64,000 bases of DNA from Salirhabdus euzebyi (GCF_014207435.1 NZ_JACHGH010000004.1:310001-374000); one strand, 5' to 3'; shown: positions 24,739 to 33,565, counted from the stretch's first letter. Numbers and translations: made by a program. The notes: generated by a model not told the origin, from the letters alone.

Positions 24739-25651
24739 CAATTTCAATCTCTTTTGGAAGTTCATTTGGTGCATCTGGTACCTTTCTCGGTTTGTAATAA
24801 ATGACTTCGGATGAATGAATAGTAATAGATAGTGTTCCTCCAACCACTTTTGCTTGGATCAAAAGTGGTTGATTATGAATATTTTTAAAAACAAAATCAG
24901 GTCCATACCAACTAACCGTTGCGTCTCTACCTGGAGGGACATATTGTACACTTTTACTATGCGAATACCGTTGAACAATTTTTGCTCCTGCTTGATCCAC
25001 TGCATTATATAGAGTGGAGGAAACTTGACAAATACCTCCACCAATTCCTTCTGTTAATTCTCCCTTTACAATAACAGGGGCAGGAAGATAGCCTTTTTCT
25101 TCCGTCCTTTTTCCAACAACTTCATTAAAAGAAAAGGTTTCTTTCGGAAAAATAACGTGATTGTTAATCGCCTTTGTTGCGAGTTTCATGTTATGTGTGC
25201 GTTCTTCATTATGTTTATTAAAATACGTTTCGTACCGACCGATTTGTTGGGTCCGTATGCTTGCTAATAATTCACTATCTACTTTCGGATAAATGACTTT
25301 TCTTGGAACCTCTAACTCTGTTTTTCCACCAGTAAAATATAATTGGTAAAATTCTGCTCGGAAAAGTTCTTCGTCTAACTCATATCCAACTTCTCCTTGA
25401 ACAATTTTCCCCTGTTTATTGATGGTTGCATTTTTTGGTTTTTCAAATACTTTTTTGTTTATTGACTGTACAAGCTCTTCGTATGTTTCGTGATTTAGAA
25501 AAGAATCCCCAAGAGCAGGGAAGGAATATGCAGATTGATCCAAGGTCATTATTTTTTGATTTTTATGTGTAATGAATTTATCAGTATTGTTTGCAAGTGT
25601 CGGATCAGTACTTAATAAGAAAAGTAGGGTAAGCAATGTGTGTGAAATCAA
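24734..25651 (-). CDS. VanW family secreted protein (YoaR-like)
   Basis: A 305-residue protein with an N-terminal signal-like hydrophobic segment (residues 1-20). The VanW domain occupies the second half: HNMKLATKAINNHVIFPKETFSFNEVVGKRT, GITEGIGGGICQVSSTLYNA (with the invariant GGICQVSSTLYNA) and WYGPDFVFKNIHNQPLLI. VanW accompanies vancomycin resistance genes, but most Bacillus homologues are stand-alone cell-envelope proteins of unknown activity. The TTG start at 25651 has a weak AGGGG upstream. It lies divergent from dedA; the stretch 25652-25936 holds only promoters as far as I can see. Confidence 0.83.
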   Translation of the reverse strand: MISHTLLTLLFLLSTDPTLANNTDKFITHKNQKIMTLDQSAYSFPALGDSFLNHETYEELVQSINKKVFEKPKNATINKQGKIVQGEVGYELDEELFRAEFYQLYFTGGKTELEVPRKVIYPKVDSELLASIRTQQIGRYETYFNKHNEERTHNMKLATKAINNHVIFPKETFSFNEVVGKRTEEKGYLPAPVIVKGELTEGIGGGICQVSSTLYNAVDQAGAKIVQRYSHSKSVQYVPPGRDATVSWYGPDFVFKNIHNQPLLIQAKVVGGTLSITIHSSEVIYYKPRKVPDAPNELPKEIEIG

Positions 25652-25936
25652 CTAAATCAACCCCTAGTTATGTATTAATTTTAGCTTGTACAATAATTGG
25701 GAAAAGATGTTTGTGAAATTTGTTCATAAAGTAATCAAGGGGCCAAAATTTTGATATCTATTTACATGTTTTTCTTATAAAATAACATTGATACATCATG
25801 AAGAGAGGTTAGAAGTGATGTATCTGTCGATAGCTCAGTCTATGTTTATAATGAAGGAGGACAAGAAAATAAGTATTTCCTAATTATGTGCAGAATATAA
25901 CAGTATAGATACTTGGCCAAAAAATGGAGTGTGTAT

Positions 25937-26551
25937 ATGGACAATTGGTTAATTAACATCATGAATGAATTTGGTTATATGGGAATCTTATTTTTAATTG
26001 CTTTAGAAAACGTATTTCCTCCTGTGCCATCTGAAGTTATTTTAACTTTTGGCGGATTTATTACTACTACGTCAAATTTGACTGTAATGGGAGTAGTAAT
26101 TTCAGCAACTGCTGGCTCTGTAATTGGTGCGATGATTTTATACGGCATAGGCCTACAGTTATCCGTTGAAAGATTAGAGAAAATTGTGGAGCGCTGGGGA
26201 CATATTCTTCGTTTAACGAAAAAAGATGTTAGAAAAGCAGACGCTTGGTTTGATAAGTATGGACCTTGGACAGTGTTTTTCTGTCGATTTATTCCTATTA
26301 TTAGAAGTCTCATTTCGGTTCCAGCTGGTATGTCTAATATGAATTTGCCTTTATTTCTCTCTCTGACTACGTTGGGCACCTTCATTTGGAATATAGTTCT
26401 CGTTAACCTTGGTGCATCAGTTGGAGATTCTTGGGAAGAAATTGTGCATTACATGGAACTTTATTCGAAAGTGATTTATGTAGCTGTGGCTGTACTCTTT
26501 GTCCTATTCATCACTTTATTTATTCGAAAAAGAAAAACAAAACGAATATAA
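25937..26551 (+). CDS. DedA family membrane protein
   Basis: A 204-residue protein of the DedA/VTT family. Seen: an N-terminal re-entrant region with ALENVFPPVPSEVILTFGGF, the conserved GxxxG-rich second helix, and RFIPIIRSLISVPAGMSNM, the arginine/proline motif needed for activity, then C-terminal helices and a basic tail. DedA proteins act as lipid flippases/scramblases (for example of undecaprenyl phosphate or phosphatidylethanolamine) and affect membrane homeostasis. The ATG at 25937 has GGAG 7 bases upstream; an in-frame TTG at 25913 lacks a ribosome binding site. Confidence 0.9.
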   Translation: MDNWLINIMNEFGYMGILFLIALENVFPPVPSEVILTFGGFITTTSNLTVMGVVISATAGSVIGAMILYGIGLQLSVERLEKIVERWGHILRLTKKDVRKADAWFDKYGPWTVFFCRFIPIIRSLISVPAGMSNMNLPLFLSLTTLGTFIWNIVLVNLGASVGDSWEEIVHYMELYSKVIYVAVAVLFVLFITLFIRKRKTKRI

Positions 26552-26559
26552 TTGTAGGG

Positions 26560-26586
26560 AAAGGACTGGTTCATAGTCCTTTTTCC
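26560..26586 (+). terminator. Terminator of the dedA gene
   Basis: AAAGGACT with AGTCCTTT and a 7-base loop, followed by TTCC. The T-tract is weak. Confidence 0.6.
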
Positions 26587-26647
26587 TATTTAAAACAGAA
26601 TTTTCAAATAAAAGGAAAGGAAAGGGGATTTTTATCCTATATACAAA

Positions 26648-26676
26648 TTGTTAGATTACCTCTATATTTATATTAT
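26648..26676 (+). promoter_or_regulatory. SigmaA promoter of the riboswitch/DUF5667 transcript
   Basis: TTGTTA (26648-26653), a 17-bp spacer and TATTAT (26671-26676), placing the start about 30 bases before the aptamer. Confidence 0.65.
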
Positions 26677-26714
26677 AATGACGAACAAAGTCAATTTTAT
26701 AGGCGTTGTTCTCA

Positions 26715-26800
26715 TTTGAAAAAGGCAAATCTATTGAAAAATAGAGACGCAAAGTCACAGACCTAAGGTGGATATCACTATGGTGGCTGGATTGCTGAAG
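26715..26800 (+). ncRNA. Cyclic di-GMP-I (GEMM-I) riboswitch
   Basis: The aptamer is recognised by its conserved pieces: AAAAAGGCAAATC, a GAAA tetraloop hairpin (CTATTGAAAAATAG), then GACGCAAAGTCACAGACC, CTAAGGTGG with the tetraloop receptor side, and TGGTGGCTGGATTGCTGA, which closes the P1-type helix with AGGCAAATC. The expression platform downstream is a long A/T-rich hairpin (about 26797-26846, GAAGAAT... ATTCTTC) without a strong T-tract. It lies in the leader of the DUF5667 gene, 84 bases before its start. Confidence 0.87.
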
Positions 26801-26883
26801 AATGAAGAATAAATGCTAACGGTATAGCTTTATTATTCTATTCTTCCAATTCAAATATTTACATTTGATTAGGAGGTTTTTTT

Positions 26884-27945
26884 ATGGGGAAAAAGTGGTT
26901 TAAGTTTTTGGGATTAAGTATTACTGGATTTGTACTTGCTCTCACTATTGGTGGACAAGCTGTATTTGCGGAAGAAAGTGAAAATCAGGGTACGGAAGAA
27001 GACGAAGTAGTGGAGCCTGTTGAAAATGTTGAAGAAACAGAGGATGAAGTTAGCGAATCAGAGGAAACTGTCCTCTTGCCAACGAATTTCTTTTATTTCT
27101 TCAAAACGTATAGTGAAAATCTTCAATTAGCCTTGAACTATGACAACGTAAAAGAAGCAGAGTTATTGGCAACATTTGCGGAAGAAAGAATGAAAGAAGT
27201 CGAGGCACTTCTTGCTAACGGAGAAACGGAGTTGGCTGAACAAGTACTTCAGCAAGCAATTGAACAACAAGAAGCAGCTTTAGATGTCTATGATACAGAA
27301 GACGGTACAGACGAAGCAGTAGGGGATATTGTAGAAGAAGGTTCTGAAGATGGATCATCTGATGTTTCAGATGAAGGAACTGAAGAAGAGGAAACAGAGG
27401 AGCCTGTCCTTTCAGAAGAAGAGCTACGCGCTCAATTAGAGGAGAGGTTTTCGAAAAATATTGTTGCAATGTCACTAGCTTTAGAAAAAGTAGGAAGTGA
27501 ACAAGCGAAAGCAGCACTTCAAAAAAATATTGCCAAGGCACAAGCTAAATTAGAAACAAAAATTAACAAGAAATTAGCTGAATTAGCTTCTAGTGAAGTA
27601 GACGCAGAAGAATTAGAGGAAGAACTAGAAGAGCTTGAAGAAGAAGTAGCTGAGGAAAGTGAAGAGCTAGTTGATGATGTACAAGAAGAGGTAGAGAATG
27701 AACGAGAAGACGAAGAGGAGTCTAGAGAAGAAGCTAAAGAAGCAAAAGAAATAGCTAAACAAAAACAAGAAGAAGCGAAAAAGTTAGCAGAGCAAAAACG
27801 TGAAGAAGCAAAGAAAAAAGCTGAAGAAAACCGAAATAAGAATAATAAAGGTAAAGGTAAAGATAAAGACGAAGATGACGATGATAGTGAAGAAAAAGAT
27901 ATAGATGAAGAAGAAAAGGAAGATGAGGAAAACGAGGAGGACTAA
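26884..27945 (+). CDS. DUF5667-like secreted acidic coiled-coil protein under c-di-GMP control
   Basis: A 353-residue secreted protein. The signal peptide covers residues 1-29 (basic MGKKWFK, a hydrophobic core, cleavage near VFAEE). Residues 60-125 hold the DUF5667-type helical domain (LPTNFFYFFKTYSENLQLAL, then EAELLATFAEERMKEVEALL). A very acidic linker, a second helical region and a Glu/Lys-rich coiled coil with a terminal KGKGKDKDEDDDDSEE-type tail follow. The highly charged repeats suggest an extracellular matrix or cell-wall role, consistent with the c-di-GMP riboswitch in its leader. GGAGG lies 8 bases before the ATG. Confidence 0.82.
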   Translation: MGKKWFKFLGLSITGFVLALTIGGQAVFAEESENQGTEEDEVVEPVENVEETEDEVSESEETVLLPTNFFYFFKTYSENLQLALNYDNVKEAELLATFAEERMKEVEALLANGETELAEQVLQQAIEQQEAALDVYDTEDGTDEAVGDIVEEGSEDGSSDVSDEGTEEEETEEPVLSEEELRAQLEERFSKNIVAMSLALEKVGSEQAKAALQKNIAKAQAKLETKINKKLAELASSEVDAEELEEELEELEEEVAEESEELVDDVQEEVENEREDEEESREEAKEAKEIAKQKQEEAKKLAEQKREEAKKKAEENRNKNNKGKGKDKDEDDDDSEEKDIDEEEKEDEENEED

Positions 27946-27961
27946 TCCCCCTCGTTTTTTT
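27933..27961 (+). terminator. Terminator of the DUF5667 gene
   Basis: CGAGGAGG with CCCCCTCG (one mismatch) is followed by TTTTTTT. The left arm overlaps the last codons of the gene. Confidence 0.88.
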
Positions 27962-27969
27962 GTGCTTTA

Positions 27970-28059
27970 AGAAAGTTTAACTTTGTTAAAGGATTTAAGT
28001 ATAAGACAAACTAAGGCTTTCGCCATAAGGACTTGGAGACAAGCCAAGTTTTTCTAATG
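27970..28059 (+). repeat. Structured ~90-bp intergenic repeat, copy 2
   Basis: Nearly the same sequence as copies at 8344 and 36293. The outer arms AGACAAACT/AGTTTTTCT pair with one mismatch. Inside are GGC-TTTC-GCC and CTTG-GAGA-CAAG, again closed by a GNRA loop. It starts 8 bases after a terminator T-run and lies 109 bases before the next gene, in the same orientation. Confidence 0.85.
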
Positions 28060-28095
28060 AAGTACAGATAAAAAAGTTCGTATATTTATCCTATT

Positions 28096-28151
28096 GGATG
28101 TTTATCATTAAGATGACCCCTTAAATTTTATAAATAGGGGATTTAACATCC
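28096..28151 (+). promoter_or_regulatory. Nested hairpin leader before the HMA-fold gene
   Basis: GGATGTT (28096-28102) pairs with AACATCC (28145-28151), enclosing CCCCT (28117-28121) paired with AGGGG (28136-28140). The outer stem ends 3 bases before the GGGAGAG ribosome binding site, so the fold may modulate translation. Confidence 0.5.
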
Positions 28152-28168
28152 GAAGGGAGAGCAATTAG

Positions 28169-28372
28169 GTGCATAACACATTATTTATTAAAGAGGCTCA
28201 AGATCACGATAACATTCAAAAATTAGAGTCTTTTTTGATGGGTGTTACTGGAGTAGAACGAGTACTTATTGATACTGATGATGGTGAAATTAAGGTTGAA
28301 TATGATGAGCAAATGCTTGACCTGGTGGAGATCACCAAGTTAATTAATGATCAAGGTTTTCATATACAATAA
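28169..28372 (+). CDS. HMA-fold small protein lacking the CxxC metal motif
   Basis: A 67-residue protein with the ferredoxin-like beta-alpha-beta spacing of copper chaperones: KLESFLMGVTGVERVLIDTD, then GEIKVEYDEQMLDLVEITKLI and GFHI. The usual MxCxxC metal site would sit near residues 10-15, but the sequence there is AQDHDNIQ, with no cysteine anywhere in the protein. It is therefore probably not a classical copper carrier. The GTG start is supported by GGGAGAG 8 bases upstream. No copper ATPase is adjacent. Confidence 0.7.
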   Translation: MHNTLFIKEAQDHDNIQKLESFLMGVTGVERVLIDTDDGEIKVEYDEQMLDLVEITKLINDQGFHIQ

Positions 28373-28382
28373 GCATAAAAAA

Positions 28383-28414
28383 ACTCAAAACATATAGTTG
28401 TTTTGAGTTTTTTT
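28383..28414 (+). terminator. Terminator of the HMA-fold gene
   Basis: A perfect stem, ACTCAAAACA with TGTTTTGAGT, flanked by A- and T-runs, so it can work in both directions. Confidence 0.92.
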
Positions 28415-28554
28415 GTTTATTGGTTTCATTAATTAAAAATATGGAGCAAATGAATCACTGAAAAAGATTAATAACTAAAAGTCATCACCTTGGTTGTTGC
28501 CATTTATACCAACTTAACTAGTTGGGGAATTGGGGAATTAATTATATGTTTACA

Positions 28555-29421
28555 CTAATTTTGCTGTTCGACTACATCGTAAATCCATTTCTTGTATTGG
28601 TATGTTAGACAAATCATACATGCATGAATAGAATTGTTGAGTAGGAAGCTTTGGAAATTTTGTTTCACAATCCGTCTAGAAGTAATGCACCAATCTACAA
28701 TCTTTACAAAAACGAAAGATTTAATAAACCCATTTATACCTCCATTTTTAAAGACCATCCATGCTGTAAATAACGATAAGGAGATGGAATAGAGTGGAGC
28801 AACGATAAAATGTTCTTTCCAGGAATGAAATCGTCCTCGACCAAATCGGAATTTTCGAGCAACTGCCATAACATATAAAAGGTTTGCACCTGTCACCATC
28901 GTCATGAAAAACAAGGATAAAAACATAACAGACTCTTTTCCTTTTTTTAACTGACGATGCCATAAGTCACTTATAAGAAAGAAAATAGTTATTAATAGGA
29001 ATGTATAAATGGATTTCCACCAATACGTTTTATATATCTTTAAACGTATAAATAATTTTTCAATAGCTAAAAAGTAGAAACTAATGAGTATTCTTTTAAG
29101 CCAATTCATTTTAAAAACAGTTAAATAAACAGCCGTAAATGGGACAAATATTGTTTGAGATAACATCGCCCCAAATATGTTGTCTAAATAAGGTTTGGAT
29201 ATTATTTTAGGTTTGTATTTATAAGCTTGAAAAATATTTAGTACAATATATTCAAATAAATAAGCCATTCCAATATTGGACATCAATAATACAAAAATTG
29301 GCTTTCTAGGTTTCTTTTTATAAAACGTATAAAAGAGTAACCCAGTATGAATGACAAATAAAATAAAAAAAGGATAGCTATTCTTGTGTAGTTTTCGTTT
29401 CATATTCATGGCCCATTTCAC
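28555..29421 (-). CDS. Hypothetical multi-spanning membrane protein downstream of the ger operon
   Basis: A 288-residue basic protein with about seven hydrophobic segments (around residues 16-33, 42-62, 90-105, 110-125, 135-152, 163-180, 210-225). No family motif is recognised. It lies on the same strand as the gerA-B-C genes and the 48-residue ORF, 55 bases beyond that ORF, and so may be part of that transcript. The start is uncertain: the GTG at 29421 and ATGs at 29409 and 29403 all lack a good ribosome binding site. Confidence 0.65.
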   Translation of the reverse strand: MKWAMNMKRKLHKNSYPFFILFVIHTGLLFYTFYKKKPRKPIFVLLMSNIGMAYLFEYIVLNIFQAYKYKPKIISKPYLDNIFGAMLSQTIFVPFTAVYLTVFKMNWLKRILISFYFLAIEKLFIRLKIYKTYWWKSIYTFLLITIFFLISDLWHRQLKKGKESVMFLSLFFMTMVTGANLLYVMAVARKFRFGRGRFHSWKEHFIVAPLYSISLSLFTAWMVFKNGGINGFIKSFVFVKIVDWCITSRRIVKQNFQSFLLNNSIHACMICLTYQYKKWIYDVVEQQN

Positions 29422-29476
29422 ATTTTTCTACGTGTTTAGTATGTCAAAGTTTGTTTATCGCATTCACAAATAATTA

Positions 29477-29623
29477 CTAGTCTTCTCCCTTTTTCCATGG
29501 TGGGTCCGCGTGCTTGTGTATGAATTGATTTACTTTAAAAATAGTGTAAGGGATTAAAAATGATAATAGGGTACACGTAAAAATAAGCCCTGATGGGAGT
29601 CTTCCAAACATATCACCCCACAT
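29477..29623 (-). CDS. 48-residue membrane protein at the end of the ger operon
   Basis: A small ORF starting MWGDMFGRLPSGLIFTCTLL, with one transmembrane helix (about residues 11-27) and a charged tail (HKHADPPWKKGED). AAGGGGG lies 7 bases before the ATG. It starts 12 bases after the gerC-type stop, so it is co-transcribed. Some GerA-type receptor operons carry a small fourth (D) subunit gene; this could be such a subunit, although those usually have two helices. Function inferred from position only. Confidence 0.65.
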   Translation of the reverse strand: MWGDMFGRLPSGLIFTCTLLSFLIPYTIFKVNQFIHKHADPPWKKGED

Positions 29624-29635
29624 GATTTAGCCCCC

Positions 29636-30790
29636 TTATTTATAGGATTTTAGAATATTTTCTGACCTTCGTATTCGAATGTTTACTTTGGGCTTAAGTG
29701 TACTTTGTGAAAAGTAGTTTTCCCCTTGTTCCCAGTCTTTTTTTATTTCTTGCCACTTTTGGTAGTGTTGTTGCTCTAAGTAGTTGCCAAATCCAAATAT
29801 ATCTACTTTAAATTCCTCTTGCACTTTTTCAAAGGTGTTCATTACTTTGTCCTTTATTTCTTGTTCTATTTGTTGTTCTATTGATTCAATTACTTTTGGA
29901 TCTTCAAAATTTAATGGTAATAGTGCTTCCCCTATGGAACCTTCAGATTGGATTTTAACTTCAATTGTTACATTGTTTTGATTATCGATTATCGTTTTTA
30001 CTTTGTGATTGGTTGTTTTCATGTCATAAACGATATCTTGTCCTTTATATTTTGTTTTAATAATTCCACCTTGAATTTCCCCTGTAAGAAAGTTCATGCC
30101 CTCAGTGCCTTCTGCTTCGAGAAAACCTATGAGGGAATTTGTTTTCCCTTCTATCACTGCATTGCCAACTACTTTTACGGTCTCTTCACCTTTCTCCACC
30201 TTTTGAATCGTATAGCTATTTTCGTTAAGTAACTGTTCATGTAAGTCCCCTATTCGGGATACAGGTACCATTCGGGAGTTTTTAAAGTTGTTAACGGAAA
30301 TAGAATCTATATATATTGCTGGTAATCTTTCGTTTTTTGGTTCCACTTCCAGAATTTCCTTTGCTGATCCTTTTGCTATCATTACTTTTGTTGCACGTCT
30401 CATTTCATGATAGCGGATGAAATGATCAAGGATGTGAGGTAAATTGTTTTCTTCCTCTGCCAACTCACTGGAAATAATAACAAGTTTAAAGTGTTCATAA
30501 AAGGGAGAACGACTTGTTTCTGCAGCAACCTCCCGAATAATTTCAAACATCGTTTCCCCTTGCCTCGTAATATTTAAATAGGCATCGCCACTTCCCCCGC
30601 TAGCAGAGTCAGGTCCAAACTTTCCTGGAACAACTATTTGTTGCGTTAGCTCAAATCCTTCCCCGTTTTCAGCTTTATCGAGTCCTACAGCTATTACAAA
30701 TCCCCTTTCTTCAATTTCTACACGATCCCAGCATCCTGCTAGTATCAATAAAAAAATACAAATTAGGGGGTATGATATCCATTTATTCAT
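29636..30790 (-). CDS. Ger(x)C family spore germination lipoprotein
   Basis: The 384-residue C subunit of a GerA-type nutrient germinant receptor in the spore inner membrane. Lipobox LAGC with Cys20, followed by WDRVEIEERGFVIAVGLDKA, the characteristic start of the mature protein. Further family pattern: TRQGETMFEIIREVAAETSRSPFYEHFK and the C-terminal DIFGFGNYLEQQHYQKWQEIKKDW with NIRIRR. Its start overlaps the upstream B-subunit stop by 4 bases, as is usual in these tricistronic operons. Which germinant it senses cannot be predicted. Confidence 0.93.
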   Translation of the reverse strand: MNKWISYPLICIFLLILAGCWDRVEIEERGFVIAVGLDKAENGEGFELTQQIVVPGKFGPDSASGGSGDAYLNITRQGETMFEIIREVAAETSRSPFYEHFKLVIISSELAEEENNLPHILDHFIRYHEMRRATKVMIAKGSAKEILEVEPKNERLPAIYIDSISVNNFKNSRMVPVSRIGDLHEQLLNENSYTIQKVEKGEETVKVVGNAVIEGKTNSLIGFLEAEGTEGMNFLTGEIQGGIIKTKYKGQDIVYDMKTTNHKVKTIIDNQNNVTIEVKIQSEGSIGEALLPLNFEDPKVIESIEQQIEQEIKDKVMNTFEKVQEEFKVDIFGFGNYLEQQHYQKWQEIKKDWEQGENYFSQSTLKPKVNIRIRRSENILKSYK

Positions 30791-31887
30791 TTTCCCTTCA
30801 CTCCTTTGATTTTACTTACGATGATTATCAAAAAAGGGATAGAAAATAATCCAACACCAACATAACTAGTCGATTGACTAAAGGAAGTAATAGCTGTAAA
30901 ATCCTGTGGCATCATGCTTATTAAATAAATAATCGGAGCGAGGGCGAATACTAACTTTTTTTTGTGTAGCTTAGGAAAAATAGAAGTTAGTCCGTAAACA
31001 GACACATCCAAGGCCATCGCTGTCGTATTAAATATCGTCATAATCCAAATGGTAAAGAAAATCGATTCAAAGCGTTCAAAAAATTGACCAGGGATTTCGA
31101 CTTCCTTTGCCATTTCAATAGTGGGGTAGACAATATTTTGGGTAACAATGTTTGAAAAAACCCCTATAGCAAATAAATAAATGACAATATACACAACCAT
31201 TGGTATGGTAACACCAACGACAGCTGCTTTAGCTGCCGATTTTGGTTTTTTCATCAATATGGTATAAAATAAGACAATTTCAAAACCTAAGAAAGCAAAA
31301 ATAGACTCTTTGCCCCCCGAAAGTATGTTGGACCAATTAGTAATAAACATCGGACGAATATTTGTCATGTCAAACAATTTTATATTAAAAACTTGTATGA
31401 CTACTACGATAAAGATAATGATCGGGATAAACATTAAATTCAGTCGAAATAAAGCAATACGTGACCCACTTACTGCATAAATGACAACGAGTAAAAAGAA
31501 AAGTGATATGACTTCAATAGGGGTTCTTTCTAACATGTACACCTTAGATATACCAGATATAACTCTCGTTGAAATGGCCGCAATACAAATAAAATAAGCA
31601 ATATACGTAAAGGAAATAAGAATCGAAACAGGCTTAGTTAAAACGGATGATGTATACTCATAGAAAGTTTGTTTCGGAAATTTGGAAGCAGTCTTTGCCA
31701 TTACCCAGGCTATTGCTGCACAAAATGTTCCTCCAATTAATATGGAAATCCACCCGTCAGATGAATTGGTTAGCTGTGCTAAGTTTCTAGGGAGAGAAAG
31801 AACACCTATTCCTAAAATAATAGATGTAATGCCGAGTATGAATTCTCTTGTACTTATTTTTTCATCGGCATAATCTAATTGTTTCAT
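30787..31887 (-). CDS. GerAB/ArcD/ProY family spore germination permease-like subunit
   Basis: The 366-residue B subunit with ten hydrophobic segments, of the APC transporter superfamily. The family start is clear (ISTREFILGITSIILGIGVLSLPRNLA), as are the central GGKESIFAFLGFEIVLFY and C-terminal MPQDFTAITSFSQSTSYVGVG. The B subunit forms the germinant-binding pocket of the receptor. It overlaps both neighbouring genes by 4 bases (ATGA), showing translational coupling in an A-B-C operon. Confidence 0.93.
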   Translation of the reverse strand: MKQLDYADEKISTREFILGITSIILGIGVLSLPRNLAQLTNSSDGWISILIGGTFCAAIAWVMAKTASKFPKQTFYEYTSSVLTKPVSILISFTYIAYFICIAAISTRVISGISKVYMLERTPIEVISLFFLLVVIYAVSGSRIALFRLNLMFIPIIIFIVVVIQVFNIKLFDMTNIRPMFITNWSNILSGGKESIFAFLGFEIVLFYTILMKKPKSAAKAAVVGVTIPMVVYIVIYLFAIGVFSNIVTQNIVYPTIEMAKEVEIPGQFFERFESIFFTIWIMTIFNTTAMALDVSVYGLTSIFPKLHKKKLVFALAPIIYLISMMPQDFTAITSFSQSTSYVGVGLFSIPFLIIIVSKIKGVKGK

Positions 31888-33467
31888 TTTTTAGCTCCTT
31901 TACCAATTCTATTCGTATCCTGGGGTTTCGTCATTTTTGGTCTATCTTTAAGGGCACTTTCCGGCAACTTGAACACCATATCCTTCCAATCTTTTTTGAA
32001 GAAAGGTCCAAATGGAGCAGAATAAGGAACACCTATACTTTTTAAGTTTGTAATATGAATGTTTATCATAATATAAACGAGGATGATCCCGAATAACCCA
32101 AACATTGCTGCTGCGAACATCGAACCAAATTTAAGCATTCGTAGGGTCAATGTCATCCCGTAAGAAGGTAAAATAAAGGATGCTACTGCTGTCGATGCAA
32201 CGATAATAACCATTATGGGACTCACGATACCTGCTGATACAGCAGCCTCTCCGATGATTAGACCACCTACAATTCCGATTGTTTGGCCAATTGGTTTTGG
32301 TAGTCGGATACCTGCCTCCCGCAGTAGTTCCATCATTGATTCCATTAAGAAGGCTTCTACAAAGGCAGGAAAGGGAACACCTTCTCTCGTTCCAGCTATG
32401 GAAAAGGCGAGCTTCGAAGGAATCATTCCAGGATGGTAGGATAATAACGCAATATATAAGGCTGGTAAAAATACCGCAATAAAAGCGGCAACATATCGTA
32501 ACAGACGAACAAAGGTTTGAATTGGGAATCGTTGATAATAATCTTCTGGTGATTGAAAGAATTGACCGAAAGTTGCTGGTGCAAGAAGTACGAAAGGAGT
32601 ACCGTCTAGAAATATAGCAACTCTACCTTCTAACAATGCAGCAGAAACCTTGTCAGGTCTTTCTGTTGAATGCATTTGTGGAAAAGGCGACAAATAGCTG
32701 TCTTCAATTAGTTGTTCCACAATCCCTGTTTCCGGTACATCATCTACATCAATAGATTTAATTCTACGTTTTGCTTCTTCGACGATCTTAGGATTAACAA
32801 TACCATCAATATAGCTTAGGATAAGCGTATTTTTCGATCGTCTACCAACTTTGAAAGTTTCATATCTTAAATTTGGGTCTCGTAATCGACGTCTTACGTG
32901 GGCAGTATTGGTGCGAATATTTTCCGTAAATCCATCCCTTGGACCACGAATGACTGCTTCCGTAACTGGTTCTTCAACTCCACGTTCTTCCCATTTCCTT
33001 GTACCGATAATTAATACTTCTTCAAGTCCGTCAACATATAAAGCAGTATCTCCAGAATGAATACCTAAGGAAACATCATCTAAAGTGCTTGCCCAATTAA
33101 CACTTTGGCTAGACAAGATATGTGCAGTTAAGTCTTCTTTAAATTTTTTTACATCAACAGACTTTTCATTTTTATCGAGCTTTGCATGTTGAATCGTTTC
33201 AATAATTTTTTTTGTGACACTTTCAGAATCAACCAACCCATCAATACAGACAACTGCACATGCTTGATTTGTTTCCCCGATTGAAAACTTACGAATGATT
33301 AAGTCGTCTGGTTTATCTAACATTTCTTCTATGTTTAATAGATCTTCACTTAAGTTTTTGGACAGTTCAATGTTAAAATCTTCTTGGTTTGAGTGCTCCA
33401 CCTTGTTGTTTTGGCTATTATTCTTTTTCTTTTTCTTTTTTAAGAACTTTTTTAAGGATGAGAACAT
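31884..33467 (-). CDS. GerA-type spore germination receptor A subunit
   Basis: The 527-residue first gene of the ger operon. A very basic N-terminal head (runs of Lys, residues 6-16) precedes the GerA domain, recognised by DVSLGIHSGDTALYVDG, VIRGPRDGFTENIRTN, RRRLRDPNLRYE and SYIDGIVNPKIVEE. A membrane domain of about five to six helices (from residue 310) follows, with GLIIGEAAVSAGIVSP. A subunits oligomerise into the ion-conducting channel. No convincing sigmaG promoter was found by eye upstream. GGGG lies 9 bases before the ATG. Confidence 0.94.
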   Translation of the reverse strand: MFSSLKKFLKKKKKKNNSQNNKVEHSNQEDFNIELSKNLSEDLLNIEEMLDKPDDLIIRKFSIGETNQACAVVCIDGLVDSESVTKKIIETIQHAKLDKNEKSVDVKKFKEDLTAHILSSQSVNWASTLDDVSLGIHSGDTALYVDGLEEVLIIGTRKWEERGVEEPVTEAVIRGPRDGFTENIRTNTAHVRRRLRDPNLRYETFKVGRRSKNTLILSYIDGIVNPKIVEEAKRRIKSIDVDDVPETGIVEQLIEDSYLSPFPQMHSTERPDKVSAALLEGRVAIFLDGTPFVLLAPATFGQFFQSPEDYYQRFPIQTFVRLLRYVAAFIAVFLPALYIALLSYHPGMIPSKLAFSIAGTREGVPFPAFVEAFLMESMMELLREAGIRLPKPIGQTIGIVGGLIIGEAAVSAGIVSPIMVIIVASTAVASFILPSYGMTLTLRMLKFGSMFAAAMFGLFGIILVYIMINIHITNLKSIGVPYSAPFGPFFKKDWKDMVFKLPESALKDRPKMTKPQDTNRIGKGAKK

Positions 33468-33565
33468 GAATCAATACCCCATTTATGTATATAGCTTCAT
33501 TAACATATGTTTTGTATTTAAAGGTAATTTATACATCTATGCCTTTAAAAAAGAATAAAAACCAA

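Noticed and set aside
27215-27541. 108-codon minus-strand ORF opposite the DUF5667 gene
   Set aside because: It arises from the Glu/Ala-rich codons of the real gene read backwards (Leu-rich), with no ribosome binding site.
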